Shown here: piece by piece, positions 16,301 through 25,768 of the stretch
How positions within the stretch are numbered: the stretch's first letter is position 1
Layout of the letters: the number at the start of each line of letters is the position of its first letter
From: Sabulitectum sp964571965
GTDB taxonomy: Bacteria; Fermentibacterota; Fermentibacteria; Fermentibacterales; JCC-6
Direction: 5' to 3'
Length of the DNA: 52,246 nucleotides
NCBI GenBank assembly: GCA_964571965.1
Contig: CAZNFQ010000006.1
Location: forward strand, 1 to 52,246
Notes under the pieces: model-generated
What the model saw: the letters and a program-made list of their open reading frames with translations, nothing else
Databases searched by the model: none
What the model was told of the DNA's origin: nothing
Made by a program: the position numbers and the translations under genes

Positions 16301-16990
16301 ATGGATAACCTGAAAAAGACACTGAGTGAGAATCTGGCGGAAGTTCATGAGGAAATAGATAAAGCCTGTTCATCCTGCGGAAGAGCCCCGTCCGAGGTCT
16401 CAGTCATGGCAGTTACCAAAACCCATCCGGTGCAGTACATGCAGGCAGCGGTTGACTGCGGTATCAGGCACATTGGAGAAAACCGGATATCCGAGGGGGG
16501 CAGAAAAATCAAAGAGATAGGAAGGGAGAGCGCGTTATTCCATGCAATCGGCGTTCTTCACCGGAGTGAAGTCCGGCAGGCTGTAAGGGATTTTCAGTGG
16601 CTGGACGCCGTTGACCGTATCAAGATACTGGAGGAGATAGCCAGAAGGGGTGCTTCTCCGGAAATTCTTCTGGAGGTCAATACTTCAGGCGAGGACGCTA
16701 AAAAGGGATTTCCACCTGATCACACACTGCTGCAGGATGTTGTGGGAAGGGGATTGGAACTGGGCCTTCCCGTTAGGGGTTTCCTTACCGTGGGCCCATT
16801 GGGTAAAGGAGAGAAGGGCATGAGGGAAGCATTTGCCACCCTGAGGAATCTCAGGGATACCGTTTCAGGAGCCGCCAGCAGTGAACTTCCCGTGCTGTCC
16901 ATGGGAATGAGCGACGATTTTGCCCTGGCAGTTCTTGAAGGCTCAACCATGGTCAGACTTGGCAGAAAGCTTTTCGGCCCCAGGGGATGA
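16301..16990 (+). CDS. yggS: YggS-family PLP homeostasis protein
   Basis: YggS/PLPBP proteins are single-domain TIM barrels that carry pyridoxal 5'-phosphate and buffer its supply. The Lys of VMAVTKTHP near residue 37 is the Schiff-base residue; HIGENRISEG, FHAIGVLHRSEV, LLEVNTSGEDAKKGF and the phosphate-binding LSMGMSDDF near the C-terminus follow in family order. The 229-residue length is typical. It lies just upstream of divIVA, as yggS (ylmE) does in the division-gene cluster of many Gram-positives. Confidence 0.92.
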   Translation: MDNLKKTLSENLAEVHEEIDKACSSCGRAPSEVSVMAVTKTHPVQYMQAAVDCGIRHIGENRISEGGRKIKEIGRESALFHAIGVLHRSEVRQAVRDFQWLDAVDRIKILEEIARRGASPEILLEVNTSGEDAKKGFPPDHTLLQDVVGRGLELGLPVRGFLTVGPLGKGEKGMREAFATLRNLRDTVSGAASSELPVLSMGMSDDFALAVLEGSTMVRLGRKLFGPRG

Positions 16991-17037
16991 GCATGAAACA
17001 TAGGCACTGCTCAAGGGTATACATCTCTGTGCAGAGT

Positions 17038-17065
17038 TTGCAGATGAGGTTTATTGTGCGATATT
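17038..17065 (+). promoter_or_regulatory. Candidate promoter before divIVA
   Basis: TTGCAG (17038-17043), 16 bases, GATATT (17060-17065), located 40 bases upstream of the GTG start. It may drive divIVA and the secretion cluster behind it; the match is moderate. Confidence 0.35.
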
Positions 17066-17105
17066 CAGCCCGACATTTGTTTTTCAATATAACGGAGGGG
17101 GCTTT

Positions 17106-17639
17106 GTGCGGGTAACTCCACTAGACATAAGAAGACAGAAGTTCCGTAAGGGCATGAGGGGCTACGATCCCGGCGAGGTGGATGCTTTTCTGGAGATGCT
17201 CGCGGATGCCTGGGAAGAATCGGCGGAGAAGGCGGATGGTGAAGCCAAGGAACTCGAGGTGCTCAGAGCGAGGGCCAGCGATTTCGACAGAATGGAAGGC
17301 GCGGTCAGGGAAGTTCTCGTTGCTCAGCAGAAAAGCGCTGACGTTGCCAGGGAAGAAGCCAACCGGGAAGCGGACCTGATCATAAGGGACGCCGAACTGA
17401 AGGCTCAGAAAATGCTCGACGAGGCAAAGAAGCGTGTCCAGATACTCACCGAGGCTATCAGGGAACTTCAGGACCGCAGAATGGAAATACTTATGAAGAT
17501 GAACTCCTTCATCGAAAGTCAGAAAAGCATGGTAAAAATGGAGGAGTCCAGGATAAGAAGCGAAATCATCCCTGCTGATGAAAGGCTTCCCGGAGAGGAA
17601 GAGGGAGATATGCCTCTTCTGGAACTTTCCGAACTCTGA
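17106..17639 (+). CDS. DivIVA-domain protein
   Basis: The N-terminal VTPLDIRRQKFRKGMRGYDPGEVDAFLEML is the DivIVA membrane-binding and coiled-coil entry region, followed by heptad-rich coiled coil to about residue 150 and a short acidic tail. DivIVA proteins recognise negatively curved membrane and recruit division or polar-growth proteins. Here the 177-residue protein has no extra domain. GTG at 17106 is supported by GGAGGGGG. Occurrence in a diderm with Por-type secretion is less common; gene order yggS-divIVA supports a division role. The sortase gene starts 10 bases after its stop. Confidence 0.88.
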   Translation: MRVTPLDIRRQKFRKGMRGYDPGEVDAFLEMLADAWEESAEKADGEAKELEVLRARASDFDRMEGAVREVLVAQQKSADVAREEANREADLIIRDAELKAQKMLDEAKKRVQILTEAIRELQDRRMEILMKMNSFIESQKSMVKMEESRIRSEIIPADERLPGEEEGDMPLLELSEL

Positions 17640-17649
17640 CGGAGGAACA

Positions 17650-20600
17650 ATGTCCCAAATTCCCCTTCTGATCCTTGCGGCTATTTCACAGCCGGCGCAT
17701 CTGCCCGTGGAGAACGGTCTTCACTGGAACTCGGAACAGGCAGTTGTCAGCGAGTTCTGCCAGGGCCTTTACTCGGTGTTTCTTCCTGATTTCAATTCCC
17801 AGGGGGAATCCGGTGTTCATCTTCCGGAGAAAACCGTGATGCTTCCGGTGCCGGTCACCGGTGATGTGACCGTCAGTGTGGTTCCCGCCGGTATCAGGTC
17901 TCTGGGTACGGCACCCCCTGTTGCCATGTCGGTTTTTGAAGACGGCGGTGAAACCTTCGTTGAAGCTCCTTCCTCTGCTCTTCCCGATAACTGGGGCGGC
18001 ATTGTGGATCGGGGAACCTTCCGCAGGGCAGGATATGTTCTTGTGCGGCTGAACCCGGTCATAGTCAGTGATGGTGAACTTCTAGCCGCTGATCTGGAGA
18101 TAGTGCTCGATCACTCGGATGCCTCACGTGCTGAAACGGTGCGCGGCCATGAGGGTGACATATTCGGTGAGGTATTCGGAACGAACGCCGTTTGGAGAGA
18201 GCCTGTATCAAGGGCTCTGGACAGTCCGTTCTGGGGCAGACCCTGGGCAAGGATCCAGGTTGACACCGCAGGGGTTTTCCAGCTGACGGGAGAAATGATC
18301 CCGGAGGCGGTGGGCATGCCTTCAGGAAGCTTCTCAATGATAACCGGCCGCGGGAAGATGATGAACTCCGACGAACCTGCGAATGATTCCTTCCAGCCCC
18401 GTCCTGTTCCCGTTTATATAGAAGACGGCGGTGACGGCACCTTCGACACTGAAGACACCATTCTGTTTTACGGCCGCGGTCTTTCCTGGTGGGATAATTT
18501 CATGGAAAACCACTTCAACAGCCGGTACTCCCATGAGAATACATACTGGCTCACATGGGGCGGTGAGGGCGGTCCGTTCATGGATGTCCTCGATGGATCG
18601 GTCACAGGAGCTCCATCCGCAGGCACCAGTTACGTGAACATGCTGCATTTCGAAGAGAACCAGACTCTGGCTCCCTCTTATGGTGTGTTCCAGGACCAGT
18701 ACGGTTGGCACAGAATTGCTTCATCGGTTCCTGCGAACTACAGTTTTTCTACACCTGGAGTAATCGGCGGCGGCAGCATGAAGCTGCACTTTTACATGTC
18801 CGATGGAAGCAACGTTGAGGCCACTGCCACAGTTAACGGAATAGTTGCTGCCGATACCGTTCTGAAGAACTCCGGCGACTATATATGGGAGTTCCCAGTG
18901 GGCAATTTCGAGACCAGCGGCAACAGCATGTCCATCCGTTTCGACGGTTCCGGTCATGTGATTTATACCGACTGGTTCGAGGTTTTCCCGGAAACCGGTT
19001 ATAGAAGCTGGTCGACCATGTGCCGGGTACCTCTGGACAGAGGGTTTCCATCAGGGGAACGAAGACTTGTCACCTGGTCCCAGAGCCTTGGCAGTGACGC
19101 CTTCGTTTGCATTGTCCAGTCTGACACCGCAGCAGCGGTTGTGAACATTCCAGGGGGGAAGGATTTCGAGGTACCCATGCCCTCGGACTGGTTCCAGCCC
19201 GTTATGTGGGTCGTTCCCGGCGGTTCTTTCCCGGAACCGGTTTCCGTAACATCCGCCAGCCCCGGAAGAATACTGGAGACCATTTCCTCGGGTAGCACCA
19301 TTTATGTTTATCCTGATCAGTTCGCAAGTGACATGCCCCTTTTCCAGCGCGGACGAACCGATGTTCAGATGCTCAGCCTGTCAGAGATTTACGATGAATT
19401 CAATGGCGGGGTACGTGATCCCAACGCAGTCAGGGCGTTCTTCGCCTGGGCGGTGAACAGCTGGGCTGAGCCTCCCGATCAGCTTGTTCTCGTTGGTGAC
19501 GGCCACTGGGATTCCAGGGGTTTCACCACGGACAAGCCCTGTCCCATGGACATAATCTCGTATCAGTTCTTTTCCGGTCATCCTGTTTGTACCGATCATC
19601 TCTATACATCCCTCACATTCGCCGGTCTGCCTGAAGCAGCTGTGAGCAGGATTCCCGTTTCCACAAGAACTGAACTGCAGCTGGTGGCCCAGAAGAGCGC
19701 CGGGTACTCGGATCCTTCACAGGAGTGCGGAACATGGCAGTCCGTTGTGCTTGGTGCTGGAGATGACGAGAGATCTCCCAAGTTTCCCCAGTACGACGAG
19801 ACCTACCACACAGAGGACGCGGAAATTGTCATGACCCAGCATGTGCCGGACAGGCTTGTTCCCCTGCGTAATTATCTGATTTTTTACGACTGGAACAGCA
19901 ACTGGAAGAAACCCGAGTGTCGAACCGATTTCATAGAGAACTGGAGCGAAGGTGCTTTAGCTGTATTTTTCCTGGGACACGGAAGCTTCGATCAGATCGC
20001 CGATGAGGGGCTTCTCTACATAGAAGACACCCAGGCCCTTGCCTGCGGTCCAAGGCTTCCCTATGCCTTTTTCGGCTCATGCGACGTTGGACTGTTCCAG
20101 AATCCTTCGAACAACTGCATTGCAGAGGAAGTGATAACCTCCAGCGCAGGGGGAGCCATAGTATCCAGCGGAGCCAGCTGTGAGAGTTACGGTGGTCTGA
20201 ATGCCGGTTTTCTCATGGAGATATATGACCTGCTCCTGAATCAAAGCCAGTTCACCATAGGGGAAACCCAGTGGCTGGCCATGTTGAATCACGGTGTTTA
20301 CAGCGGCAATGACAAGAGGTACATAATCTTCGGAGACGGCTCACTGAACCTTGCCCTTCCTGACACTGAAATAGTTTACGAGGATCCTGAACTCTATACA
20401 TCCCAGCTCTGCGAGATCCAGGGAAGCATTCCCGAAGAAGGCCTCGTGATGGTCACCGCCTGGGAATCGGCAAAACCCGACTCTTACTTCACCCACAACG
20501 ATCATAGGCTCATAGAGTACATTTCCTCTCCGGGAGTCTTTTATCGCGGCCTTGCCGCGGCATCCACCGAATTCACCGCGTCCATGTTCGTCCCCGAGGT

Positions 20601-21333
20601 GGCAGCCGTTGGGGGCTTGGCGAGAATAAGGCTGTTCGCCCCCGGCCAGGACGGTGGTAACCTTGTATGCGCTTATCCGGAGGATCTTGACTACGGAACA
20701 GGTTCCCCGGGTGATACCGCAGGACCCGATATCGATATGTGGATAACCGGTTTCAGGGGTGTTGAGAACCCCGAGGTATCCGGTGACGTTACTTTCGAGG
20801 CCCTTCTCTTCGATGACTCCGGCATCAACCTGCTTCCCTATCCGGGGAATCAGCTTGCCCTTTACATCGACGACAGCCCCCTGGATGTAGCCGACTGGTT
20901 CACATACCAGCCCGGTTCAGCCACCACCGGCGGGATCATCTATCCCATCCAGGAGCTTCAGCCTGGAGACCATACTCTGCGCCTCAGGGCAGCAGACAAT
21001 CAGAGCAATCTGAGCTGGGAGGAGATGAGCTTCCGGCTTCTCGAGGAATCTTCTCCCGGAATAAGCAGCCTTTTCGTGTATCCCGCCCCTGCAACCACCG
21101 TGATGTCCTTCAACTGGATACAGAGTTCCGCGGGTCCTGTACACATAAGCATATACTCGGTATCCGGCCGGAAAATAGCCGAAATGGGGAACTTACCCGG
21201 CCAGTCGGGGTACAATCAGCATAACTGGGACCTTACCGACGAAGAGTGCGACAGGGTTGCCTCGGGAATGTATATCTATGTAGTATCGGCGGGAGATTCC
21301 AGAGAAACCGGTACAGCAACTGTAGCCCGTTAA
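17650..21333 (+). CDS. PorU-like C25 (gingipain-type) sortase of a type IX-like secretion system
   Basis: From ATG 17650 (GGAGGAA site) the 1227-residue protein starts with a signal peptide and a long beta-rich region. It then has a C25 peptidase core: VLVGDGHWDSRG, AVSRIPVSTRTE, the catalytic His in FFLGHGSFD at about residue 777 and Cys in FGSCDVG near 811. It ends in a FlgD-like/T9SS-type module (YPAPATTVMSFNW, SGMYIYVVSAG). PorU in Bacteroidota is a C25 protein of similar size that cleaves cargo sorting domains and attaches cargo to lipopolysaccharide, itself bearing a sorting domain. The next gene encodes a PorV-like barrel, the known partner. A plain secreted protease is the alternative. 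Confidence 0.82.
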   Translation: MSQIPLLILAAISQPAHLPVENGLHWNSEQAVVSEFCQGLYSVFLPDFNSQGESGVHLPEKTVMLPVPVTGDVTVSVVPAGIRSLGTAPPVAMSVFEDGGETFVEAPSSALPDNWGGIVDRGTFRRAGYVLVRLNPVIVSDGELLAADLEIVLDHSDASRAETVRGHEGDIFGEVFGTNAVWREPVSRALDSPFWGRPWARIQVDTAGVFQLTGEMIPEAVGMPSGSFSMITGRGKMMNSDEPANDSFQPRPVPVYIEDGGDGTFDTEDTILFYGRGLSWWDNFMENHFNSRYSHENTYWLTWGGEGGPFMDVLDGSVTGAPSAGTSYVNMLHFEENQTLAPSYGVFQDQYGWHRIASSVPANYSFSTPGVIGGGSMKLHFYMSDGSNVEATATVNGIVAADTVLKNSGDYIWEFPVGNFETSGNSMSIRFDGSGHVIYTDWFEVFPETGYRSWSTMCRVPLDRGFPSGERRLVTWSQSLGSDAFVCIVQSDTAAAVVNIPGGKDFEVPMPSDWFQPVMWVVPGGSFPEPVSVTSASPGRILETISSGSTIYVYPDQFASDMPLFQRGRTDVQMLSLSEIYDEFNGGVRDPNAVRAFFAWAVNSWAEPPDQLVLVGDGHWDSRGFTTDKPCPMDIISYQFFSGHPVCTDHLYTSLTFAGLPEAAVSRIPVSTRTELQLVAQKSAGYSDPSQECGTWQSVVLGAGDDERSPKFPQYDETYHTEDAEIVMTQHVPDRLVPLRNYLIFYDWNSNWKKPECRTDFIENWSEGALAVFFLGHGSFDQIADEGLLYIEDTQALACGPRLPYAFFGSCDVGLFQNPSNNCIAEEVITSSAGGAIVSSGASCESYGGLNAGFLMEIYDLLLNQSQFTIGETQWLAMLNHGVYSGNDKRYIIFGDGSLNLALPDTEIVYEDPELYTSQLCEIQGSIPEEGLVMVTAWESAKPDSYFTHNDHRLIEYISSPGVFYRGLAAASTEFTASMFVPEVAAVGGLARIRLFAPGQDGGNLVCAYPEDLDYGTGSPGDTAGPDIDMWITGFRGVENPEVSGDVTFEALLFDDSGINLLPYPGNQLALYIDDSPLDVADWFTYQPGSATTGGIIYPIQELQPGDHTLRLRAADNQSNLSWEEMSFRLLEESSPGISSLFVYPAPATTVMSFNWIQSSAGPVHISIYSVSGRKIAEMGNLPGQSGYNQHNWDLTDEECDRVASGMYIYVVSAGDSRETGTATVAR

Positions 21334-21371
21334 TGCTTTAATAATAGACAGTCGAAAAACAGGAGGATCAG

Positions 21372-22358
21372 ATGCGTTTTTTAGCAGTTATGGGTCTTTT
21401 GCTTTCTGCCGGTTCGGCATTGGCAGCTTCCGCCAGCGTTATATGGCTTGATATAACCCCCAGTACAAGGGCGAACGGAATGGGCGAATCCTTTACCGCC
21501 GTTTCGAACGATGCCACGGCTTCATACTGGAATCCGGCGGGGCTGGCCTATGCAGCCCAGGAGAAAAGAGAGATAACCCTCCAGCATTCAAAGTGGCTTC
21601 CCCAGCTTGCCGACGACCTTTACTACGAGTTTCTGGGGTATGCCCAGCAGATCGAAGGATGGGGCGGTGTAGGGGGAAACATAACCTTCATGTCCATGGG
21701 TGAGCAGCAGGAGATCGAAGAGGGCAGTACCACTCCCATCGGTGAGTTCTACTCCTATGGAACAGCCGTAGACGCAGCCTTCGGAACAGAAGTTGCTCCA
21801 GGCCTGGCCGTTGGTCTCGGTCTTAAGTTCATATACGATCACCTGTATTACAAAGATAACGGCAAGGGCACCTCCTTTGCAGCCGACCTGGGCGTTCTCT
21901 ACCATGCCCCGGAGCAGTCCTGGGGACAGGTCTCAGTTGGCGCAACCCTGACCAATATGGGCCCTAATGTGAGTTACGGCGGTTCAAGCGAGAATAATCC
22001 CCTTCCAAGGAAATTCAAGTTTGGCATGGCTTATGTTCCCTTTGAAGATGAGCTTACATCCCTTCTTATAGCCGCTGATTTTACAAAGCTCCTGGTGAAT
22101 GTGGATGAAGGCATCTCCGAAGAAGTCAAGGAGAACAAGTGGGGCGCAGGAGCTGAGTTCTGGTATTACGATCTTCTGGCTCTGCGTGCCGGATACGTTC
22201 ACGATACCGAGGGTGAATCCACCATCTCGGGTGTTACCTTCGGCGCAGGCCTTCAGTGGAACGACTTCCAGCTTGACATGGCATTCATTCCTGTGGACGA
22301 ATCGCTGCAGGGTTCCGGCAAGTACAACCAGAAGTACAGCCTGACACTCAGGTTCTAG
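21372..22358 (+). CDS. PorV/PorQ-family outer-membrane protein
   Basis: After a signal peptide (about 1-20) the protein has the family start ITPSTRANGMGESFTAVSNDATASYWNPAGLA and then regularly spaced amphipathic strands of a 14-strand FadL-like barrel, ending in the aromatic LTLRF expected of an outer-membrane barrel. It has 328 residues. In Bacteroidota PorV collects secreted cargo from the translocon and brings it to the PorU sortase. It follows the PorU-like gene after 38 bases with an AGGAGG site, strongly suggesting the same partnership. Confidence 0.85.
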   Translation: MRFLAVMGLLLSAGSALAASASVIWLDITPSTRANGMGESFTAVSNDATASYWNPAGLAYAAQEKREITLQHSKWLPQLADDLYYEFLGYAQQIEGWGGVGGNITFMSMGEQQEIEEGSTTPIGEFYSYGTAVDAAFGTEVAPGLAVGLGLKFIYDHLYYKDNGKGTSFAADLGVLYHAPEQSWGQVSVGATLTNMGPNVSYGGSSENNPLPRKFKFGMAYVPFEDELTSLLIAADFTKLLVNVDEGISEEVKENKWGAGAEFWYYDLLALRAGYVHDTEGESTISGVTFGAGLQWNDFQLDMAFIPVDESLQGSGKYNQKYSLTLRF

Positions 22359-22361
22359 TCC

Positions 22362-25127
22362 ATGGGGCGTCTTTTACTTCCCGGTCTAATCTTGTGCGGG
22401 GCGGTCCTTGCTGCTCCTCCCATTCCCGGAAGCCCTGTTGCGGATGTTCCCGAGGGTGTTTCTGATGGAACACCAATGGAATCGGATTTAGGGATTCCGC
22501 TTTCAATGGACGCCGACACAACGATAAACGTCTGCGTGATCAAGGTTGAGTTCCTTCCGGACTACACTGAAACCACAACCGGCACCGGTGAGTTCGAAAG
22601 CGATTCCGCTGAGGTTGCAGATCTTATGTCCCAGGTGGAAGACTACTACTATGACGTAAGCGGAGGGCAGGTAGAGCTTAACCTTACCCAGTATCCCTCC
22701 GGCAGCGGCGCCTTTCAGTTGAATCACCAGATGGAATACTACGGAGCCGACGAGAAGAACGGCGTTGGTCAGTGTCAGCTCATGGAGGATGCAATTAAAG
22801 CTGCGGATTCCGGAGTTGATTTTTCCGAGTATAACGCAGTGATAATAATGCACGCAGGGGTTGGCAACGAATCAGAGATATTGGGTGACAGCCCGGATGA
22901 CATTCACTCGATGTTTATTGACTCACCGTATCTTGAATATTACCTGGGAACAGTTTCGATCAGCACAGATGACGGTGTAAAGATCAGGGAAGCTTCCATC
23001 GACCCCGAGCTTGCCGCCCAGGATAATTACGGACTGGGTCCTCTGGGAACAATAGTTCACGAGTTCGGCCACCAGCTGGGTCTTCCGGACCTCTACAACA
23101 CTCTGGACGGCACAGTGGGAGTGGGCGGCTGGGATCTTATGGGCTATGGACAGTGGCTTATGAACGGCTACTGGCCCGCAGCTCCTGGAGCCTGGTCCAG
23201 GATGGCCCTGGGCTGGGAGACTCCGCAGGTGATCGAACCCGGGGAATACACAGCAGAACAGCAGGGAACCATTTACAGAATTCCCCTTACTTCAACGGAA
23301 TACCTTCTTCTCGAGAACAGGGAACGAGACCCTGACGGAAACGGACAGTGCGGACCCCACGAGAGGGACTTCGGCCTTCCCGGCTCAGGGATAATCATCT
23401 GGCACGTGGATGAAACCAGACTTGGCGTTTACAGGCAGGCGAACATCGTTAACGTGGATCCTCTTCACAAGGGTGTGGACGTTGAAGAGGCCGACGGCAT
23501 TCAGGACCTTGACTACGGGTTCCCCACATGGTTCAGCATTGAGGGCAGCGAGTACGATCCCTGGAAAAGGGACGGCTACGCCTGGGAGTTTTCCCCTGAA
23601 ACCACACCTTCCACAGAAGCTTCATGGGGGGGCTACACCGGTGTATCAGTTGAGGTGCTGAGCAATGCCGGCAACACTATGAATTTTATCTACTCGCTAT
23701 CCGGTTCGGTACCTGGATGGCCGGTACAGGTTTCCGCCGGAAGGTTCGGCCCGGTTTTGTGGAGCCCTCCCCAGGGTGATTTCATCGTTGTGGTCCAGGG
23801 TAACGGTCAGGCTCTTGCTGTGCCTGAAGCAGGCAGCGATCCCATACCGGTGGGTCTTAACGTCAACGTTCCCCCGGTGGTTTGCGAAATTGACGGAACC
23901 GAATACATTCTGATCTGCCAGGAAGGGGGAGAGGTTCACCTTCGACTTCCAGACTGGACCGAAGCCCCGGGCTGGCCTCTGGATCTCGGAGAATCCGTTT
24001 CCCAGGCCATCTGTTCCGGTTCCCAGTCTTCGATCTATCTGATACTGGAGAACAACGATCTGTACAGAGTTAACATGAATGGAACCATTGCTCAGGGATC
24101 GCCAACCTCCTTTGCAATTCCCCTGGAAGGTGGCTGCGTTTTCCCCGATGCTGATTCTCCCGGGCTGGTCCTTGCCAGCGCTGACGGGTCACTGCGCAGG
24201 GTCGGTCCCGCCGGTGGAACGATCTTCGGATGGCCGGTACACCCGGGCAGTGAAGAGATTACCCTTCCCGTATCCGGGGATTTCGACAGGGACGGAGATG
24301 TTGAGGTGGTGGTGATCTCCGGCGGAAAATTATGGTCATACTCCGCGGATTCATCACTTGAGCCGGGCTTCCCCTGCCAACTCCAGGGAGATGTGCTTTC
24401 GGACCCTTTCCCTGCGGACATCCAGGGAGACGGCCGCATAGAGATCCTTGTGGAGACAACGGCGGGAGTGGAAGCATTCACTTCTTCGGGAACCCGTGTT
24501 TCCGACTGGCCCCTGGAAACCCCAACGGATTCACTGGTTTACGAGTACGATAAATTCAGTTCCGGAATAGGAGGAAACGGTTTCTTCTGCGTTCCTCTCA
24601 GGGATGGAAGGGTTTTCCTCCAGGGCCATGGTTCTTTCGCCTTCGGCGACTACCCCCGGGGAATGCCTTTGCTTCACCGTTTTTCCGGAGAAGAGCAGTA
24701 CAGGCTCACCGCAATGGCTGGAGACGGCCTTTTGAGCGCTTTCTTCACATCCTTTGAACCTTCAGGGTGGCACACCGGAATGGACAGGGGCGGTGAACGG
24801 TGCTGGTACACCGTTAACATGCCCGAGCTGGAAACCGGAGGTACTCTTCTTCCCGAGGAAGACTTCTATGTATGGCCTAACCCCGTAAGGGATGACCTGG
24901 GTCACATAAGGTTCGTCCCCGGAATCCATTCAGACTATTCAATAAACATTTTTAACGTTGCCGGGGAACTGGTTGACCAGTTCGAAGGCAGCGCTCCGGG
25001 CGGAGCTCCCTGGGAAATAGCCTGGGATACCGAAGACCTTGCCCCCGGAGTTTACTATGTGTGCCTGAAAATCACATCCGGCGGAGAAACCGCAGAGGCA
25101 CTGTTTCATGCGGCGGTGGTGAACTGA
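22362..25127 (+). CDS. Secreted M6-type metalloprotease with propeller and sorting module
   Basis: A signal peptide (about 1-18) precedes an M6 peptidase domain with HEFGHQLGLPDLYN, first His near residue 233, the GGWDLMGYG Met-turn and YLLLENRERD. Residues about 450-820 form a propeller of short repeats with SGDFDRDGDVEVVVISG, an FG-GAP/VCBS-like calcium loop. The last 80 residues (FYVWPNPVRDDLGHIRF, NIFNVAGELVD, LAPGVYYVCLK) are a type IX-like sorting module. At 921 residues it is probably a cell-surface protease exported by the neighbouring Por-like system. It starts 3 bases after the PorV-like stop and overlaps the next gene by one base. Confidence 0.87.
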   Translation: MGRLLLPGLILCGAVLAAPPIPGSPVADVPEGVSDGTPMESDLGIPLSMDADTTINVCVIKVEFLPDYTETTTGTGEFESDSAEVADLMSQVEDYYYDVSGGQVELNLTQYPSGSGAFQLNHQMEYYGADEKNGVGQCQLMEDAIKAADSGVDFSEYNAVIIMHAGVGNESEILGDSPDDIHSMFIDSPYLEYYLGTVSISTDDGVKIREASIDPELAAQDNYGLGPLGTIVHEFGHQLGLPDLYNTLDGTVGVGGWDLMGYGQWLMNGYWPAAPGAWSRMALGWETPQVIEPGEYTAEQQGTIYRIPLTSTEYLLLENRERDPDGNGQCGPHERDFGLPGSGIIIWHVDETRLGVYRQANIVNVDPLHKGVDVEEADGIQDLDYGFPTWFSIEGSEYDPWKRDGYAWEFSPETTPSTEASWGGYTGVSVEVLSNAGNTMNFIYSLSGSVPGWPVQVSAGRFGPVLWSPPQGDFIVVVQGNGQALAVPEAGSDPIPVGLNVNVPPVVCEIDGTEYILICQEGGEVHLRLPDWTEAPGWPLDLGESVSQAICSGSQSSIYLILENNDLYRVNMNGTIAQGSPTSFAIPLEGGCVFPDADSPGLVLASADGSLRRVGPAGGTIFGWPVHPGSEEITLPVSGDFDRDGDVEVVVISGGKLWSYSADSSLEPGFPCQLQGDVLSDPFPADIQGDGRIEILVETTAGVEAFTSSGTRVSDWPLETPTDSLVYEYDKFSSGIGGNGFFCVPLRDGRVFLQGHGSFAFGDYPRGMPLLHRFSGEEQYRLTAMAGDGLLSAFFTSFEPSGWHTGMDRGGERCWYTVNMPELETGGTLLPEEDFYVWPNPVRDDLGHIRFVPGIHSDYSINIFNVAGELVDQFEGSAPGGAPWEIAWDTEDLAPGVYYVCLKITSGGETAEALFHAAVVN

Positions 25128-25768
25128 TGAAAAGAACCTTGATTTCCATTTTGCTCATATCGACGGTTGCTTTAGGGGCAGACAAAGGTACCGTTCTAAG
25201 GTCCATCGTGCTTCCCGGATGGGGTCAGATGCATGCAGGTCATACCACCAGAGGAACCGTTTTCATGGGCCTTGAAGCAGGAATATGGGCCGGTGTGGGA
25301 ATATCTTATGTGCAGGGGATATTCTCCAGGGATGACTTCCGGAATCTGGCCATGGAGGAGGCAGGCATAGACGTTTCCTCCCGCGAGAAAGATTTTCAGG
25401 ACGATGTGGGTAACTTTTCCAGCAGCAGCGAGTACAACGATTACATAAGAAGCCTGGCGCGCTACTACTATCCCGATGACCCCGAAGCCCAGCAGGAATA
25501 CTTCGAGAATTACTCCCGGTACGGATCCGACGGCTGGAACTGGAGCGGCTCCGGTGCAAGGGAAAGTTATACCGATGCCCTGAGGGACAGCAGGGAATGG
25601 TTCAGAAGGACCACCTACGTGGCTGCCTTTGCCATTGTCAACAGGGCGATCAGCGCAATAGACGCTTCTCTGCTCGACCCGGCGGAGCCGGGCATATACA
25701 CCGATATTGCTTTTCCCGTAAGCGCCGATTTTTCCTCGGTACGCTTCACCATAGGGGCGAGGTTCTGA
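25127..25768 (+). CDS. DUF5683-like envelope protein
   Basis: The 213-residue protein has a signal sequence (MKRTLISILLISTVALGA) and then the characteristic RSIVLPGWGQMHAGHTTRGTVFMGLEAG, a glycine-rich amphipathic pair seen in DUF5683 proteins of the FCB group. A variable charged middle with tyrosine-rich repeats and a second hydrophobic segment (YVAAFAIVNRAISAIDA) follow, then FSSVRFTIGARF, resembling an outer-membrane strand end. Its function is unknown. It is coupled at both ends by one-base stop/start overlaps (TGATG). Confidence 0.68.
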   Translation: MKRTLISILLISTVALGADKGTVLRSIVLPGWGQMHAGHTTRGTVFMGLEAGIWAGVGISYVQGIFSRDDFRNLAMEEAGIDVSSREKDFQDDVGNFSSSSEYNDYIRSLARYYYPDDPEAQQEYFENYSRYGSDGWNWSGSGARESYTDALRDSREWFRRTTYVAAFAIVNRAISAIDASLLDPAEPGIYTDIAFPVSADFSSVRFTIGARF

